A DNA stretch of 64,000 nt from NCBI GenBank assembly GCA_032358165.1, contig JAALGY010000038.1, positions 2,418,001 through 2,482,000 on the forward strand, in the 5' to 3' direction. The position numbers were made by a program, and so were the translations under genes. This document shows, one piece after another, positions 23,222-36,800 of this stretch; positions within the stretch are counted from its first letter, which is position 1, and each line of letters opens with the position of its first letter. The notes under the pieces are model-generated. The model did not search any database, was not told the DNA's origin, and saw only the letters and a program-made list of their open reading frames with translations. The DNA comes from Diplosphaera chodatii. Taxonomy: Eukaryota > Chlorophyta > Trebouxiophyceae > Prasiolales > Stichococcaceae.

Positions 23222-25586
23222 CTACCCCCGCCGCTGGAGCGTCACCCCGCCGCCCGCCTTCTGCACGGTGAAGACCCCGGGGTGGTTGCGCTCCAGGGTG
23301 TCCAGCAGCATCCTGCCGTCCAGCAGCACGTACACGACCACCGGCCACGCCGTCGCCACAAAGTCCAGCAGCACCATCTCCTGTGGACCGGGATGAGGCC
23401 TCGGTCGTGCAAACGTGGCAAGTTGGCCCATCCACTGGACAATATGAGTACACCGCTCAGTGCCATGCGTTTCTGTACTTGACTGAGGCCCTGCCGATGT
23501 GGCGCATACGCCAGCCATGTGGTTCCGGTGCTTGTTCACCTTGAACTGCAGGCGCAGGCTTGCGATGCTGCTGTCCGCCAGCAGCTTGGCCAGGGTCTCC
23601 ACCCGCATGAAGCGCGTCTCGCCTGCACACCCCAGGTCAAGCTCAGGGGCTGATGGGTGGTCCAGAGGACCCATGCACAGCCGCAGGAAATGACCCGAGT
23701 GCCGGCAGCTGCGGAGGCACCATGCATTCAGACAGCAAGCAGGAGGGCACATGGTAAAGGTTGCGCACCCTCGATCTGGCGAGGCGGCAGCGGCAGCACC
23801 AGGTCCTTGCACTCCACCGACACAGCGCCTTGCAGGCCTGCCAGCCAGTCCGGATACAGCTGCAGGTGGGTGCAGGCAGTCAGCATCACATCTGCTGACC
23901 TCCTGCAATCTGTGCGATGCAGACGCAGGGCAAAGTATAAGGTGCAGCAAGGCAGCATGTGAAGGCGGTCGATGCAGGATACCCACGGTGTGACCAACCT
24001 GCAGGGTGTCGGAGGAGGTGAGTCTGATCGTGCGCAGGTTGGCGTTCGTGAGTGGCAGCAGCGGCAGAGGCGGCCCGCAATCAGGCTCCGCAGCAGTAAC
24101 TGGTGCTGTGGCTGGTGCCGTATCCCCGCCCTGGGGCAGCCCCGAGCGCAGGTTGCAGCGCTCCAAGCCCTCGACCTCCAGCGTCTGCAGCAGAGCAAGG
24201 TTAGGTGTGATGAGTAAGCAGTCTCCAGAGAGAAGAGTACACTGGTCCAAGGAATATCTTGCCTGGAGCTGAGCTGTAAGGGGATTAAAGCGAGTATATC
24301 AAGGAGGCCGAAGACCCTATAGCAGCGGCACATGACGGCCAACCCTGCATGTACTGGCTGCAGCCACTGCAACCCTGCGCAGCCTGAGAAGCAGCACACT
24401 CGACATGGCAAGCGAACGCACCCGCAGCGAGGGCGGCAGGTCCGCAAAGCGCAGCGCGGGCGAGCCGCCGGCGGCGTGCAGGTGGCGCAGCCTCGGGAAG
24501 TCGGACAGCCGGGTCGTCAGGTCGCGCGCGTTGGACAGCGGCACCCCCCGCAGCGTGGCCAGGGCCGGCGCCGCCGCCGCCTGGAACCGGTAGCTGCCCA
24601 GCACCTGTTACGACTCGTGGCGCTCGCTCGAAGCCAGTTCGGCAGCACATTGTGAGAACAGCACGGCCGCACAGCTGCTCCGACAACACCCAGTGACCAC
24701 CGCTACGGTGGAGGTCAATGCAGCCAGCCAGCAAGCAGCAGGAGTTGCACCACATTTGCACCACGCACCCTGAAGGCGCGCTGCTCCCCGGGGCCGAAGC
24801 ACAGGCGGCGGACTGCCGCGGGCCCGGCTGCCAGCCAGCCCAGCTGCGCATCGTTGAGAGGCTCCTCAAAGCACAGCGCCAGCGGCTTGCGCCTGTTGAG
24901 TGACGTACAGTGGATTGAGTGTTGCGCAGGGCACCGACCTGAGTGGACCCGGGTAGAGAGATCAGGGCACGTGCTTGTATTATCTCCACACAAGCAGTGG
25001 AACGGCACAGGAGGGCGGCTGACCTGAAGAACTCGTTCCACTGGCGACACACCAGGCGGTAGGACGCCCAGGCTGCTACTTCCTCTTTCGCGGGGTGCCA
25101 GCTGACCTCCGGCTCCTGGGCGGGCCCGCCCGCAGCGCCGCTCCTGCGACTGCCCGGTGAGCGCCTGGCGCCCCCGTCTGAGCTGGCGCTGCTGCTGTCG
25201 CTCGGGGAGCTTGCCGCAGCATCAGTTTCGGCGCCACTGGTCACGCTGCCACCAGATGCCCGGCTGCCGGCGGCACGCTGATGCTGCTCCTGCATGGTAG
25301 GCTGCGTCTCCAGCTGCCAGACCATGTCCAATATGATGTCCACGAGCTCGTTTGCCAGATTTCCCATGCCGGCCTGCTGCCTGGCGTCTGTGCGATTGTG
25401 GAAGATGCTGAGCGGCTGGCTGCTGTGTTCCCTGTGCTCCACATCTGGCTTCTCCCTGAGTGCCAAGTGGTGCGGCATCCATTGCGGCTGCACGACGAAG
25501 CCGTTGACTCCCGGAGCAAACACGCCGGGGCCGCAGGACGTCGGCGAAAAGCTGTCCGCGCGCTGGAGGCCCGCTGAGGGTGGCAT
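23222..25586 (-). CDS. F-box and leucine-rich-repeat protein
   Basis: The start at 25586 opens a Pro/Gln-containing N-terminus. GNLANELVDIILDMVW (about 25370-25320) and, after a Ser/Ala-rich insert, WASYRLVCRQWNEFFRSA (about 25075-25020) form a split F-box (LPxELLxxI .. WRxxCKxW). Downstream exons carry leucine-rich, LRR-like sequence: about 24900-24770 (DAQLGWLAAGPAAVRRLCF), 24600-24380 (FPRLRHLHAAGGSPALRF, then PPSLRVRSLAMSSVLLLRL), 24190-24000 (LEVEGLERCNLRSG, then TNANLRTIRLTSSDTLQ), 23860-23780 (LAGLQGAVSVECKDLVLPL) and 23640-23530 (ETLAKLLADSSIASLRLQF). The final exon (about 23390-23222) encodes LLDFVATAWPVVVYVLL and ends GGGVTLQRRG. F-box/LRR proteins usually recruit substrates to SCF ubiquitin ligases. 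The insert between the two halves of the F-box makes the assignment less than certain. Confidence 0.6.
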
Positions 25587-26481
25587 CGCTGACTGTCTAA
25601 CTTTCTACCTGACAGAACCCACGGCTGCAAACTGAGCGATACGAAACAAACCCCTCTGATGCTCTAGGAAATATGCTGGCAAGGAATTGGGGTAAGTGCG
25701 CATGGTGGCGCATTGCCCACTGATATGGCGAGAGGGCGCGAGATCCTTCTGCTGACGTGGGCATGAGTAAGGACGGTCGTGCCAAAGCGCTGCCAGGCGA
25801 AGCAAACATTACGCTGCGTCTGAGGTGTTGAGCTTATGGGTATTGTTCGTACATCCAAGGTAGTGTAGATTACTGGGCGCCGATCAAGGGGTGGTCAAGC
25901 CGGTACTTGTGAGATGCACGCCTGCATGGGAAGCACGAGGTGCAATCGTTCTGGCGCCCCCATCACGCCGGATGGGCCATTTACATCGCAGCAGGCTGCC
26001 TGAAGCATTCCGTGATAGGGACTCTGGACCCTCTAAAGGCTCTGAGTCAGGAGGCGATGTACGCGCAGTCTGCGCCGGCTCATCACAATGACGGCATGTG
26101 TCCCGCATCGCAGATGATCGATGTGCACGGCAGCTGCAAGTATAGGTGATAGGCCTTGGCGCCCACCATAGGCTTGCCGACGCTGGCTTTCGCACGCTTG
26201 CAGATCGCCCTGCAGGTGCTTGCGTGCAACAGCATGCCAGCTGCAATGTGCATGCATGTCTTGCTGCAGCCAGCGTCATCCAAGGATCGCAAGGACACTC
26301 CAGTCTGTCGCTCATTCACCACGGTAGTTTCCAAGGATGCTGTGCTGAGATTCCGAGATCCTGTCTGCGGGCTCCCTTCAGCTGCATCCTGCATGCGTTC
26401 GCACCCTCGCCAAAAGGCGGCCCGCCAGCGGCCTCGTACAGCAGCAACAGCGTCAATAGCAGCATTGCCAAGGAAGCGGGC
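25587..26481. other. Divergent promoter region
   Basis: Upstream of both the minus-strand F-box gene and the plus-strand secreted-protein gene. No exon, repeat or RNA gene was recognised. Confidence 0.35.
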
Positions 26482-27304
26482 ATGAGACGGTCTGCCTGGC
26501 TGCTGTTGGTGGCGGTCTGCATCGTGGCCATGTCAGCACTCGGCTCCTCGCCAGCTGCCGCCGCTCCGCTTATCCGCGGTGCGCGTTTCTGGCCCGTTCT
26601 TGACAAGTTCCTGCAATCGTGCAATGCTGAAAGCCCTACAACGGCTGTCCTGCTGTGCAAAAGCTGCGGCAGCGATGGTGCAACATTGATGAATCCAATT
26701 CTCTGCAGTGCTCAGCATCCTTTTGCATACTGCTCTGCTATTCAGGTCCTTTCCCACCTGTCCATTCTTCTTTTCTTGGCTTGATGACTTGCCATGGTTC
26801 CAAGTGCAATTGCAGGTTCACAGACCGGAAAAACGTGGCAGGGCCTCACATGCAGCAGCAACGCTGATTGCGTTCACATTGGGGCGTCAGATGCTGTTGT
26901 CTGCGGCTGCACACAGGTGTGGGAGGTGCCTGAGCAAGTTCTTCAGCAGTGCGACCGTAGAGTTTGGAGAGCCTACAACGAAGTATCTGCATATGTGCTT
27001 GCACACGTTGAATGCGTTTATCATGTACTTGGTAACAGCTCACGTCCCTTTGATGCGCCACACCCACTGTCCCCAGAAGCTTTCCATCCGCCTCCACTGC
27101 AGATGCCAATAGCAGCAGCATCCTGATCCGATCGTTTTATGCCCCCTGCAGGGTGACCACCCGGCGCCATGCGTGTTCAACGAGCCGCTGACATGCTGCC
27201 TGACGGGGCGCCAGCTGGCGTCCACCCCACGCTGCAACGCCACCTCAGACTGCTGCGGCGCCAAGTGGTGCGATGGCACCAGCGGCCGCTGCTATGGCCC
27301 ATAA
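26482..27304 (+). CDS. Small secreted cysteine-rich protein (116 aa)
   Basis: There are three exons, all with consistent phase: 26482-26578, 26816-26916 and 27152-27304. Together they make 351 nt, or 116 residues and a stop. Residues 1-28 are a clear signal peptide (MRRSAWLLLVAVCIVAMSAL, then an Ala-rich cleavage region). The mature part has a Cys-rich pattern: TCSSNADC, VCGC, PCVFNE, TCCLTGR, RCNATSDCCGAKWCDG and SGRCYGP at the end. The NADC...SDCCGAKWC spacing recalls small disulfide-knotted domains, but I cannot name a family. Secretion to the wall or outside is the likely fate. Confidence 0.75.
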
Positions 27305-27804
27305 GAGACTAGACAGTATCGATGCTGCGCTGCGTGGCTGTTGGAAACGTGCAAATGGAGGGGCTGTGCATGGGCAACTGTGTTGTGCCATGTGAATGGC
27401 CTGATAGTGGCAACAGGCGTACATGTCGTCCATTGGGTGTGTCTGGCAATGGTGCGTGCAGAGGGTTGGTTGCCATTGCAAGGCTGCATCAATGCAGTAT
27501 TTGGATGTGTCAGCGTCAAGCCGGTGACTGTGGTTGCGAGTCTATCAGAAGAGCTCTCATCGACTTCTCAAGTGTGACAGCGTCTTGACTGCGTGTCTGT
27601 AACCTGCTCAGGTAAGTTGCTCTTGCAAGCCTGTTCGTACTGGAAACAGCTGCTGATGAGCATCGACGCAACAGCTCTTTCTCGCGGCAGTGTGGAGATC
27701 TTGTACCTCTGCCCGACATCCTGTTGCATGATACCCCATTGCACGCTATAATGCTTGCTGACCAGACCCTGCAAATGGCAGCGATTCCCCACAGCCAGGC
27801 GGCC
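27305..27804. other. Tail-to-tail intergenic region
   Basis: Half a kilobase between the secreted-protein stop and the SEC31 stop. Open frames are short and unconvincing, and no repeat was seen. Confidence 0.4.
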
Positions 27805-30800
27805 TCAGCCGTATTGTGCCTTCAGCAGGCGCTTCAGCGCCGTGAGCCACTGCGAGCACTCTGTCCACGCCGTGGTTGTGAGTCCCACCTGCAGGACGTT
27901 CAGCACTCTTGAAGCTCCGCATCAAAGCAGCACAGACAGCTGCGCTGCGCTAATCAAAGGCAAGAACTGCTGGGGGAGTAGGCAATACACCATGGTGCTC
28001 AGCATCAGCTGCCCGTGCTTGCGCAGGCTGCCATGGAACATCTGGAGACATGTGAATGGACATAGTTAGGAGACAGGACCACTGCGCCCACCTGCACGCG
28101 CTTGGCGGCGGCTCCGTCGCCCGCCGCAAGCGCCGACGCCAGCTGCCTCAGCTCCTGCTGCACCGGCTCGGACACGTCTTGCGTGTTCAGGTGCCTGCAG
28201 GGTCCCAGTAGCGTCTTTGGCGGCGTTCCAGGCGGCGAGCTTTGCACATTGGCTGGTGAGCGCCAAGAGGCTCGACTCAAGACTCTTCCCTTGCAGCTCT
28301 GCTCGTCCTGTGATAGGGAACTGTCGACCAGAATCCCCAGCACTCTGGAGCACCGACAGCTGCAGGGGACAAATCGTCCAATCTGCAATGTAGACATACA
28401 GCGGATCAGGGTTCATGGCTCAGGGTGCGCGCACCAGAACAGCACGCCGAGGCGCTTGGAGCTGTCGTCCAGCTCGCGTTTCTTGGCGGGCTGCCCGCCC
28501 TGCGCCGCCGCCACCCCCGCGAACAGCTGTCCCAGCGCCGCCACTACCGGCTGCATGTCCGGCGCCACCTGCAGGCGTTACCCGGCAATGCACTTGTAGT
28601 CGAAGTCGAGCCGGACATGTGTGCAGCACGATAGTAGCCTGTGCTGCTGCTTCCGCTAGAGGAGAGCATTCCTCCGCAGCTCCACTCACAGGCACCCCTG
28701 TCGTGGGGTTTCTCAAGCTGTGCTAACGGACTTTGGGATGCGTGCCTTCCCTTGGCAGCAATTGCACTTTCTGGGGCCTGAGGGCATGTGATGTTGCAAA
28801 CCCTGGTTGTGCAAGTCACCTTGGAGGTGTCCACTGTGCTGATGTTGGTGCCGGGGGGCGGCCCGACGGGCGCGGGCGGCGCCACAGGCTGCGGGGCTGC
28901 CGCCGGCTGCTGCAGGGGGGCCCCTCCAGGGGGCCCGCCGAAGCCGCCGGGCTGCATCGCCCCGGGGGGCCCGTGCCTCGGGGAGGCGGCCGTCAACGAG
29001 GGCACAAACACGCCCGGCGGCATCGACTGCAGACAGACGTTCGCGGCTTGAGTCGGGCTGGACGGCCGACTATGGCTCTGGAATATGCCGCCGATGTCTG
29101 CGTGTATCTGGCAACATTGAACCTAGCAACCAGTGCACAGCCTGCAGTCTGCTCAAGCCTGCTGGGGACAACCTCTCGAGGCGCAGAGCATCGCAAATGT
29201 GCCGGCACGCACCGCAGCGGACTGCGCTCGGTAGGCGCCCTGGGAGGGCGGCCCCGCAGCGGTCGGGTGCCCGGGGATGTACGGCGCCGAGGCCCCCGGT
29301 GGCGCCGCAGCGTGCTGCTGGTACGCCGGTTGCGCCGCCGGCTTGTACGCCGATGCCGAGTGCGCAAAGGCGGGCTTCTGCAGTGATTCACGACGAGTGA
29401 GAGACAACACCGACCATGAACAACACGGTCATGCACCTGATGCAAGGCCTTCGGACCATGCCGATCAAACTTGCGTGCTGCAGCTGCTCAGCATGCACGA
29501 TGCATGCCCAAACTGCCGGAAGCCAATAACAGCACCCATCGTATGCTGTCGCCTAAGCAAGGTATGTCAGGGCTAGCCAGACGTTCCTGAAACCCCTTCT
29601 ATACGCTGTAAAAGTATACCCCACCTGCGGCTGCGGGGGTGCGTACGCCGGAGCCGGCGGCTGCTGGTGGGGCTGCGGTGCGGACGGCACAAACATCGAT
29701 GGCTGAGGCGCGCCCAGTCCCGGCGGCGGCGGCGCCGCCTGCTGCTGCTGCACACCATACCCTGCAGCACCAACACGCCGGTATGCCTTGAGCAGCACCT
29801 TGGATCTTTGCCCCCGCCAAATTCGAGCAGGCATTCCTGGCACATAGGACAGCTGCCAGCTCATGTAGCAGCCGCCGCCACCTTGTCACACTTGCTTCTG
29901 GATGCGGGAGCTCAACCATGCACAGCTCAGCTGGCGACTGCACAGCTGCAGGCAGCCGGCTTTGCAGGCGCCTGTTGCCAACAGGTGTTGCGCAGAGCAC
30001 GCCACCTGCCCTGGGGTGACAGCTTTGCTCCCGAAACACCTCCTCACCTGCAGACGGCACCATCGGCGCAGCCGGGGCGTAGGCGGCGGACGAGGCCACG
30101 GGTGCGAAGGCGGGCTGCTGCGGCGGCGCGCGCTGCGGCACCGCGGGCTGCTGCACCGGCGGTGGCGGCGCCAGCCCCGGCCCGTTGGCTGCTCGTCCAC
30201 CATAGGCGCTGGTGCCTGATGGGGACACACACCGTAGTTGACAGCTTCACTCCGAGCCTGGCCGTTGCAATGGACATCTGGGCTGTCACCTGCAGCCCTC
30301 ATGCTCGGAACTACGCTGGATAGTTCTGCGAAACTGTGAACGAGGTACTGCACAACAAGCAGGCGGGCAGGCAGCTCAGCAGAAAGGCGTCATCAGACAT
30401 GCACGGTCGGTGGTCGCAGCAGGAGACGCACCATACGCGCTGGGCGCCGCGGCGGCTGCCGGCTGCGCCCAGCCGCCGGACCCAGCTGAAGCGAAGGCCG
30501 GCGTGGCAGCTGCTGGCTTGCTGGGGGCGTATGCGGACTGCAGAGCCAGGGAGCATGTGGGTCCAGGTTGGTGCGTGCGTGTCGCACTGTTGCGGCCTGC
30601 ACCGCTGCGTCCCTACCACGCACGCGGCTGCATGCTGCACTAGGCGCAGCAGGGGCTGGTGTTCGGGGTCTCTCACCTGAAAGCCGCCGTCGATGGCTGC
30701 GGGCTGCGGCTGCGGCGGCTGCTGCTGCTGCTGCTGCTGGTGACCAAAGCCGCCGTAGGTGCCATTTGCGGCTGCCGGCTGCTGCGGTGCTGCAGACGCC

Positions 30801-33800
30801 GAAAACATGCCCGTCAGGCTCAGCAGCATGCGCGAATCCTCTGACACAGCCTGCCCACTCAGCCTGTGGCGGCGGTCTCCCTTTGCAGGCGCTGCACACA
30901 GGACTCAACATGCTTGTCTGCTGCACATGGAGCGGCCTGCGCCCGGTTCCAGAACCCTGAGTTCACCCTGGGTGCTGGGCGCCGGGGCGACCTCCTCCGC
31001 GACGAAGGGGAAGGGCGGCGCCGGCGCCGTGGCCGCGAGCTCGGGGCCCCCCGCCCGGTAGATGCGGTCCCGCAGCACCGCGGTGTCTAGAGCACCCTCG
31101 CCCGGCGCCATGTCCAGGTATGCCAGCGCCGTGTGCAGGCGGCCCTGGGGCGCGGCATTGAGCATCGGCACACGCAATTGCGGCGTTGCAAGCTAGACAG
31201 CAGTGCAGCGCAGCGCAGTGCAGTGCAGTGGGCATGTGTTTGACGGCCCGTGCTGCCACGCCGCAACTGAGGGCCCAGGTGCTACAACCCCAGCCCGCCG
31301 TGCGCAGGCTGGGCTGGGCCCACCTCAGGTCCGCAGCCGAGTGCAAGTGCAGGTACACCACCAATCATACGTTTTGCCACAGTGAACTAAGTCAACAGAA
31401 GAGTGACTGGTTACCACAGTAGGCGATGTCATATCTGGGATCTGGCAGGTGGTGTCTGCCTCCCAGTGTTGCACACGAGGTCTTGGCCATCAAAAAGACA
31501 TGATCGCCCCTGGGCGGCCAGGAGCCTGGCGAATCTGGCTATGGTCATGCCGGCAGCCCCACTCAATGCAAGTGTTTTGTGCCATGTGCGTATGCTTTGC
31601 GGATATTTGAGGCACCTGGGCGGCCAGGAGGCTGGCGTAGCGTGCGATGACGGCGCCAGCGGCCGGCGCCGCCCCCTGCGTGCTCGTCGCAATGCCCAGC
31701 ATGACGGTGCGCTCCGCCAGCGCCTGCACGCACAGACATGCTTTCGTTGATGCATGCGCTGCTGTACCCAGTCTCCTTGGCCGGCTACTCTGCAACCCGG
31801 TAATGCAGGCCTTCTTAGGTAGCAAAGGGGCCAGATGAAGTCGGCAGGTGTCGAAGCACAGCAGCCTTATGTTGAATCCACTGGTGCAGTCAGCAGCCGC
31901 ACCTGCAGCTTCTCCACCGAGGCGGTCTGGCCGTTGACGTGCGATGTCCAGGCGGCCACGGCGTCGTCCACGCACCCCGCCGCGACCCAGCACAGGGTGG
32001 CCTCCTCGACTGCAGCACAACCCGACGCTCAGGAGCGCCACTGCTCGCAGCATGCGTGAGCACTGCTGCATTCGCGGGTCGGGCGGGCCGCCTGGGTCTG
32101 GCGGAAGCAGCTGGTTGCCAGCGCAGGACCGGCGGTGCCAGCAGGCCCGGCTGGATCAGGGTGCAAAGACTGCTGTACGCACTTCTGTGGTGCTGCGCAA
32201 GGCGCTCCGCCAGGCCCTGCGCCAGGCCCTGCCACGTGTCGTTCGTCGCGTACGTCGCCAGCGTCGCCAGCGTCTCCTTCCAGCTGCTCAGCGGCTGCGC
32301 GCCAATCAGGGCTGCGGGTGGAAGTGGGCAATGTCAGAATCGCATGTCCTGGCTGAAGCTTCAATTCTCCATACGAACCACACAAATATAGAGCGGCTGC
32401 GGAGGAACACAGAACGTGTATGCAGGCACCGCAAGGGGTCGAATATTTACACCAGCAGATGCAGGAGCACTGCACAGGCTAGGCTCTACCACCCATTGTG
32501 CGACGCAGTCTAGCACAACTGCCATACACACTGACTGTCCACAGGCGCACCCCTGAAGTCCTGGTCCATGATGCAGCGCGCCAGCAGCATGTAGGGGCGG
32601 GGCGCCGCCGCCATGTACGCCTTCTGCGCGCGCGTGAACAGCTCCGGTGCGGCCCCCGGCAGCGCCGCGATGCCCAGCGCATCCGCATACCGCTCAGCCT
32701 GCAGGCATTGCACTAAGATGCATGCACAATACTCGGTTTGGGGTTCTGCTGTCTTGCGCAGTACTCAAATGTAATCAATCTACTGCGCTTCTGCGCCATG
32801 GAACCGAGCAGCAAGGTGCCACGTGAAGGGTCTGGAGCGCACACCCTGATGGTGTGCCAAGCATACATGTCAGGGTGCGCGTATGATGAGCCAAACTTGT
32901 ACATACACCAGTGACCCCTATCAGCGACGCACCTCTAAGGCGGCGTCCACGGCGGCGCTGAAGTTGCCGGCGTACAGGGCGCGCTGGATGGCCTTCTCCC
33001 CGGGGCCCGCCTCCGCCGCCATCTCCGCCGCCGCCGGGCCGGTGACCACGGACATGCGGGAGAACGTGCGGAAGCCCTGCAGCATCTCCCCGCCGTCTGC
33101 AGCCAGGAGGCCACACCGCTGTCAGCCTTACGGGCGCACAAAAGATGAACTGGAGCAGAGCCACTGATCCAGGCTTTTGGACAAGGGACGGACGCCCCTG
33201 CGACGCCAGCATGCCAGCTGCCATTTGTACGGTGACAGCGTCATACTGCGGCAATTGCGACATCAAACGGCGCACTAGCCAGACATCCTTGCATGGATGC
33301 ATGAGACAGCTGCGTGCAGCACCCAGAGTGTCTAGCAACAGGCGCCACAGGCTCTTATAGGCTAGCGACTGGTACTGCATGGTGCTCCTCAACATCCCGT
33401 AGCGTTTGCTGCAAGCCCTTCCACAACCTGACGGATGCGTAGCAAGCACAGCTGCAGCGGAGTTTCGAAGATGGCGCTCATTGACCAGGTTGTCAGGTCA
33501 TTGGCCCTGACTACTGGATTGAAGGCCAGACAACCCTTGCTTTGCACACTGTCCCACTCTGACCTGGGCCGTCTGGCTGGGCCTTCTGGCTGAGGGAGGT
33601 GACTGGGGTGGTACTTGAGGGGATGGCATGTTCGGGTTGGTTTCAGTGTGGCACCTGCGCCGCCGAGCGCGCTGAAGAAGTCCTCGCCGGACTGCGCGCT
33701 GGCGATGGGCGCCGGCGGCGAAACGTCCTGCTGCCCGCTCCTGGGACTGCCCCCGCCCTGCAGCGACATCTGCCCCAGGGTGTCCTCGGCGCCCGCCGGC

Positions 33801-36800
33801 GACGCCTCCTCGCCGCTGGGCGTCGTCGGCGGCGGCGGCGGCAGCATGTCCTCGAAGCCCAGGTGCTTCAGCAGCTCCCTGCAGTGCAGCAGCCCAGAGC
33901 ATGACGTGGCGCGACCTCGATGCGGCACAATGGATGTCGAATGGGTGGCACGACCGGCGACGCAGACAGCAGCATGAGGCGCAGAGGGGCATTGGGTGCT
34001 GGTGAAACCCCTGCTGTTGGTGCCTACAGCCCAAAAGCCACGCAGCGCCCTGATCCGACCATGCTTTTCGTGTTGATGCATGAATACTGCGCACTCGCTG
34101 GCGTTATCCTCGAACAGGATGCGCAGGAAGGTCCAGGTCTCCGCCTCCGCCCGCGCGTCCGCCTTGTCGTCGTCCGACGCCGCCGCCTCGGCAGCCGCGG
34201 CCGCCGCCCCGGCGCGGGCGGCGCAAAAGTCGCGCAGCGTGGGGCGGTCGCCGTGCGCCGCGGCGCTGAACTCCTCGCTCGCCTGCACCAGCCCCTCCTC
34301 CGTGATGACCTGCGAGGTAGAAAATGGGCGTTCAGGTGAGTGTGGGTTACTTGCGTGGAGCTCAGCAGTCGCAAGCCCCATGCAGGCACGTTATCATCGG
34401 GCCCAGCCGGCGGTCCAAGGGCTCAGCAGATAGGAGAAGGGGCAGACGGCGCGGCCTGGCATATAGCGGAGCAGGCTTTCCAGCGAGTGCAGCGGCTGCC
34501 AGCGGGTGCTGCTTGGCGACAAGGGCCCACCTGCTTCACGGCGAGCTGCGCGGCGACGGGCGCGTCCGGCTCCTCGCCCTTCCTGCTGTTGGTGGCCACA
34601 GCCAGCTTGCCGGCAAAGCCCAGGTGGCCCGACACTGGGCGCTTCAGCCACGCCGGCACCCGCGCCAGCTGCTTCGGCGGGCCTGCATGCATATGTCGTA
34701 CGATTTACAGTACAAGTTTGGCAGCATGGTGGCGTATGTTTACACCGTTACGATCCTCTCTGTGGACATCCAGCTGGTGCAGATGCAGGATGTCGTGAAA
34801 GGTCCATGGCGGGGCTACAGGCGCCATCCAACATGGCGCCAACAGTGGCGGACAGCAACGACACTGTGGACAGCCGCACCCTCTGTGGACTGGGTGGACA
34901 GCAGCGCAGCAAAGTCGCCGCCGGCAGCAGAGGCTGTGTCGGGCTGCGCTGCTGTCTCCACCCCGTAGACGCTCACCTGCGCACCACATGCCAAGGCCGT
35001 CTCAAAGAGCTTGTGACTGTGTCGTCGCCGAGACTGCAGCAGCAGCAGGGTCAGATAGCCCGATCAGTACACATGAGGGCACATGGGCCGTTATGGAACA
35101 TGACAAAAGGCCGCACCTTGCCGTCAAAGCTGGCGGTGGCAAAGACGCCCGGCACAGTCGGGCTCCAGGCCGCATTGAAGTTGCAGCCGCCGCTGCGCGG
35201 GAGCTCCAGCAGCTCCTGCCCCGCGTCCGCATCCCACACGATCGTCCTGCAGCATGTGTAGGGTTGACTGCCATCAGGCTGGACGCCAGTGCAGCAGCTA
35301 TGAAGGTAGGTGCCTGCAATTACATGCAACGCTAGCACATCCAAGTTGGGAGAGCCGCCAGTGGCACCTGTTGTCCTTGCCGGAGGACAGCAGGAAGCCT
35401 GCATCTTGCTGGCACCATGAGAGTCCCAGCACGCCCCCCGAGTGCCCGTGCAGCGTCGCCTTTGGCGCCCTCTGGTTGCGCAGGTCCCACAGCTGCGGCA
35501 CATGCAAGCATTGGTCAACACCACTGGGGAACACAGGGTGTTGTGGAGGGTCACGGCTGCACAGCGCCTGCAAGAATGTGCAGCAAGTATGCAGACCTGA
35601 AGCTCGGGGCTGAGGTCGTCATCGGAGCCGACCATCAGGTTCCAGGGGTCCCCGGGGCTCCACTGCAGCACGCTCACCCTCCGCTGCCTGCGGTAACGGT
35701 GGGTTCGACACGGGATGTGACAGCAGCACGCATGAGCAGCAGCCTCTTGCTGCATCTGCGATGCCATGCTGAAGAGCGCGCGGGTTCTGGTGGCTGCCCA
35801 CGCTGGACCAGCATGCCAGGTTGTACACCAACGGCACAACCCAGATACCAGCAGGATGCGGCAGTGCATGCCGCAGGCACAGACACATACCCACCCGGCG
35901 GGGTGGCGCAGGCTGACAACAGGCCGCGGCTTGTCCTTGCTGAGGTCCCACAGCACGCAGGTGCCATTGGAGAGCCCGCACGCCAGGATCTTGGGGAAGC
36001 GCCAGTTCCATGCCACGGCGCCCACCTCGGGCCGTGCAGCCCCCCGGCTGTTCATGCCGCTGCTGCTGGAGCCGCCCTGCAGCCGTGCAGCATGCTGTCA
36101 TGTGCCGCTGACATGCCACGGAGCACGCAGATGCAGGAGATGCCAGTAGCCTAGGACGCGGCCCTAGTGCGGCGCCGCAGGCAGTCTCCATGGGGTGCGG
36201 TGGTGCTGCAATGCCCTGCAACGACTCTCCTTGCCAAATGTGCAGTGTTGCGCCCGGGTATGCTCACCACTTTGAAGCTGTTGGGCGCCTGCGGGTTAGT
36301 GAGGTCCCACACAAGCGTCTCGCCATCTGCGGCACCGCTGGCCAGCAGATTCGAAGCGTTGGGGTTGAAGTCCAAGCCCCGTACCTACGGTGCAATTGCA
36401 GCTTGACATGTAGGTAACAGTTTACAATTATCCCTGTCAGTGGGCACCTCAGCCAAGCTGCTGAAGGCAGACACGGCGAACGTGCTCTAGATGTGCTGCA
36501 GCGCAGCCAGCCGCATGCGACAGCTGTGCCGTGCGCGTGCGCGACCGGCCGCACACACATAGGCAATGCTCGCAATGCAGACTCACAGGGCCGCTGTGGC
36601 CGCTCAGCGTGGTCAGCAGGGCGTCCGGCACGTCCTCCGCGTCCTCGCTGGCGTCCAGCACCTTGTCCGCGCTCCAGACTCCGATGGTGCCATCCGCCAG
36701 GCCGCCGGCAATCAGCCCCCTCTGTGCACGGTGACCGCAGCCACTCAGTGATGTGCATCATGCAGTCAGCGTTTGTGCTGCTGGGAGCTTTCTTGGGCTC

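Noticed and set aside
31203..31232. GCAGC/GCAGT repeat as a CRISPR-like or structural repeat
   Set aside because: A short slippage-type repeat in a SEC31 intron with no spacers and no conserved palindromes.
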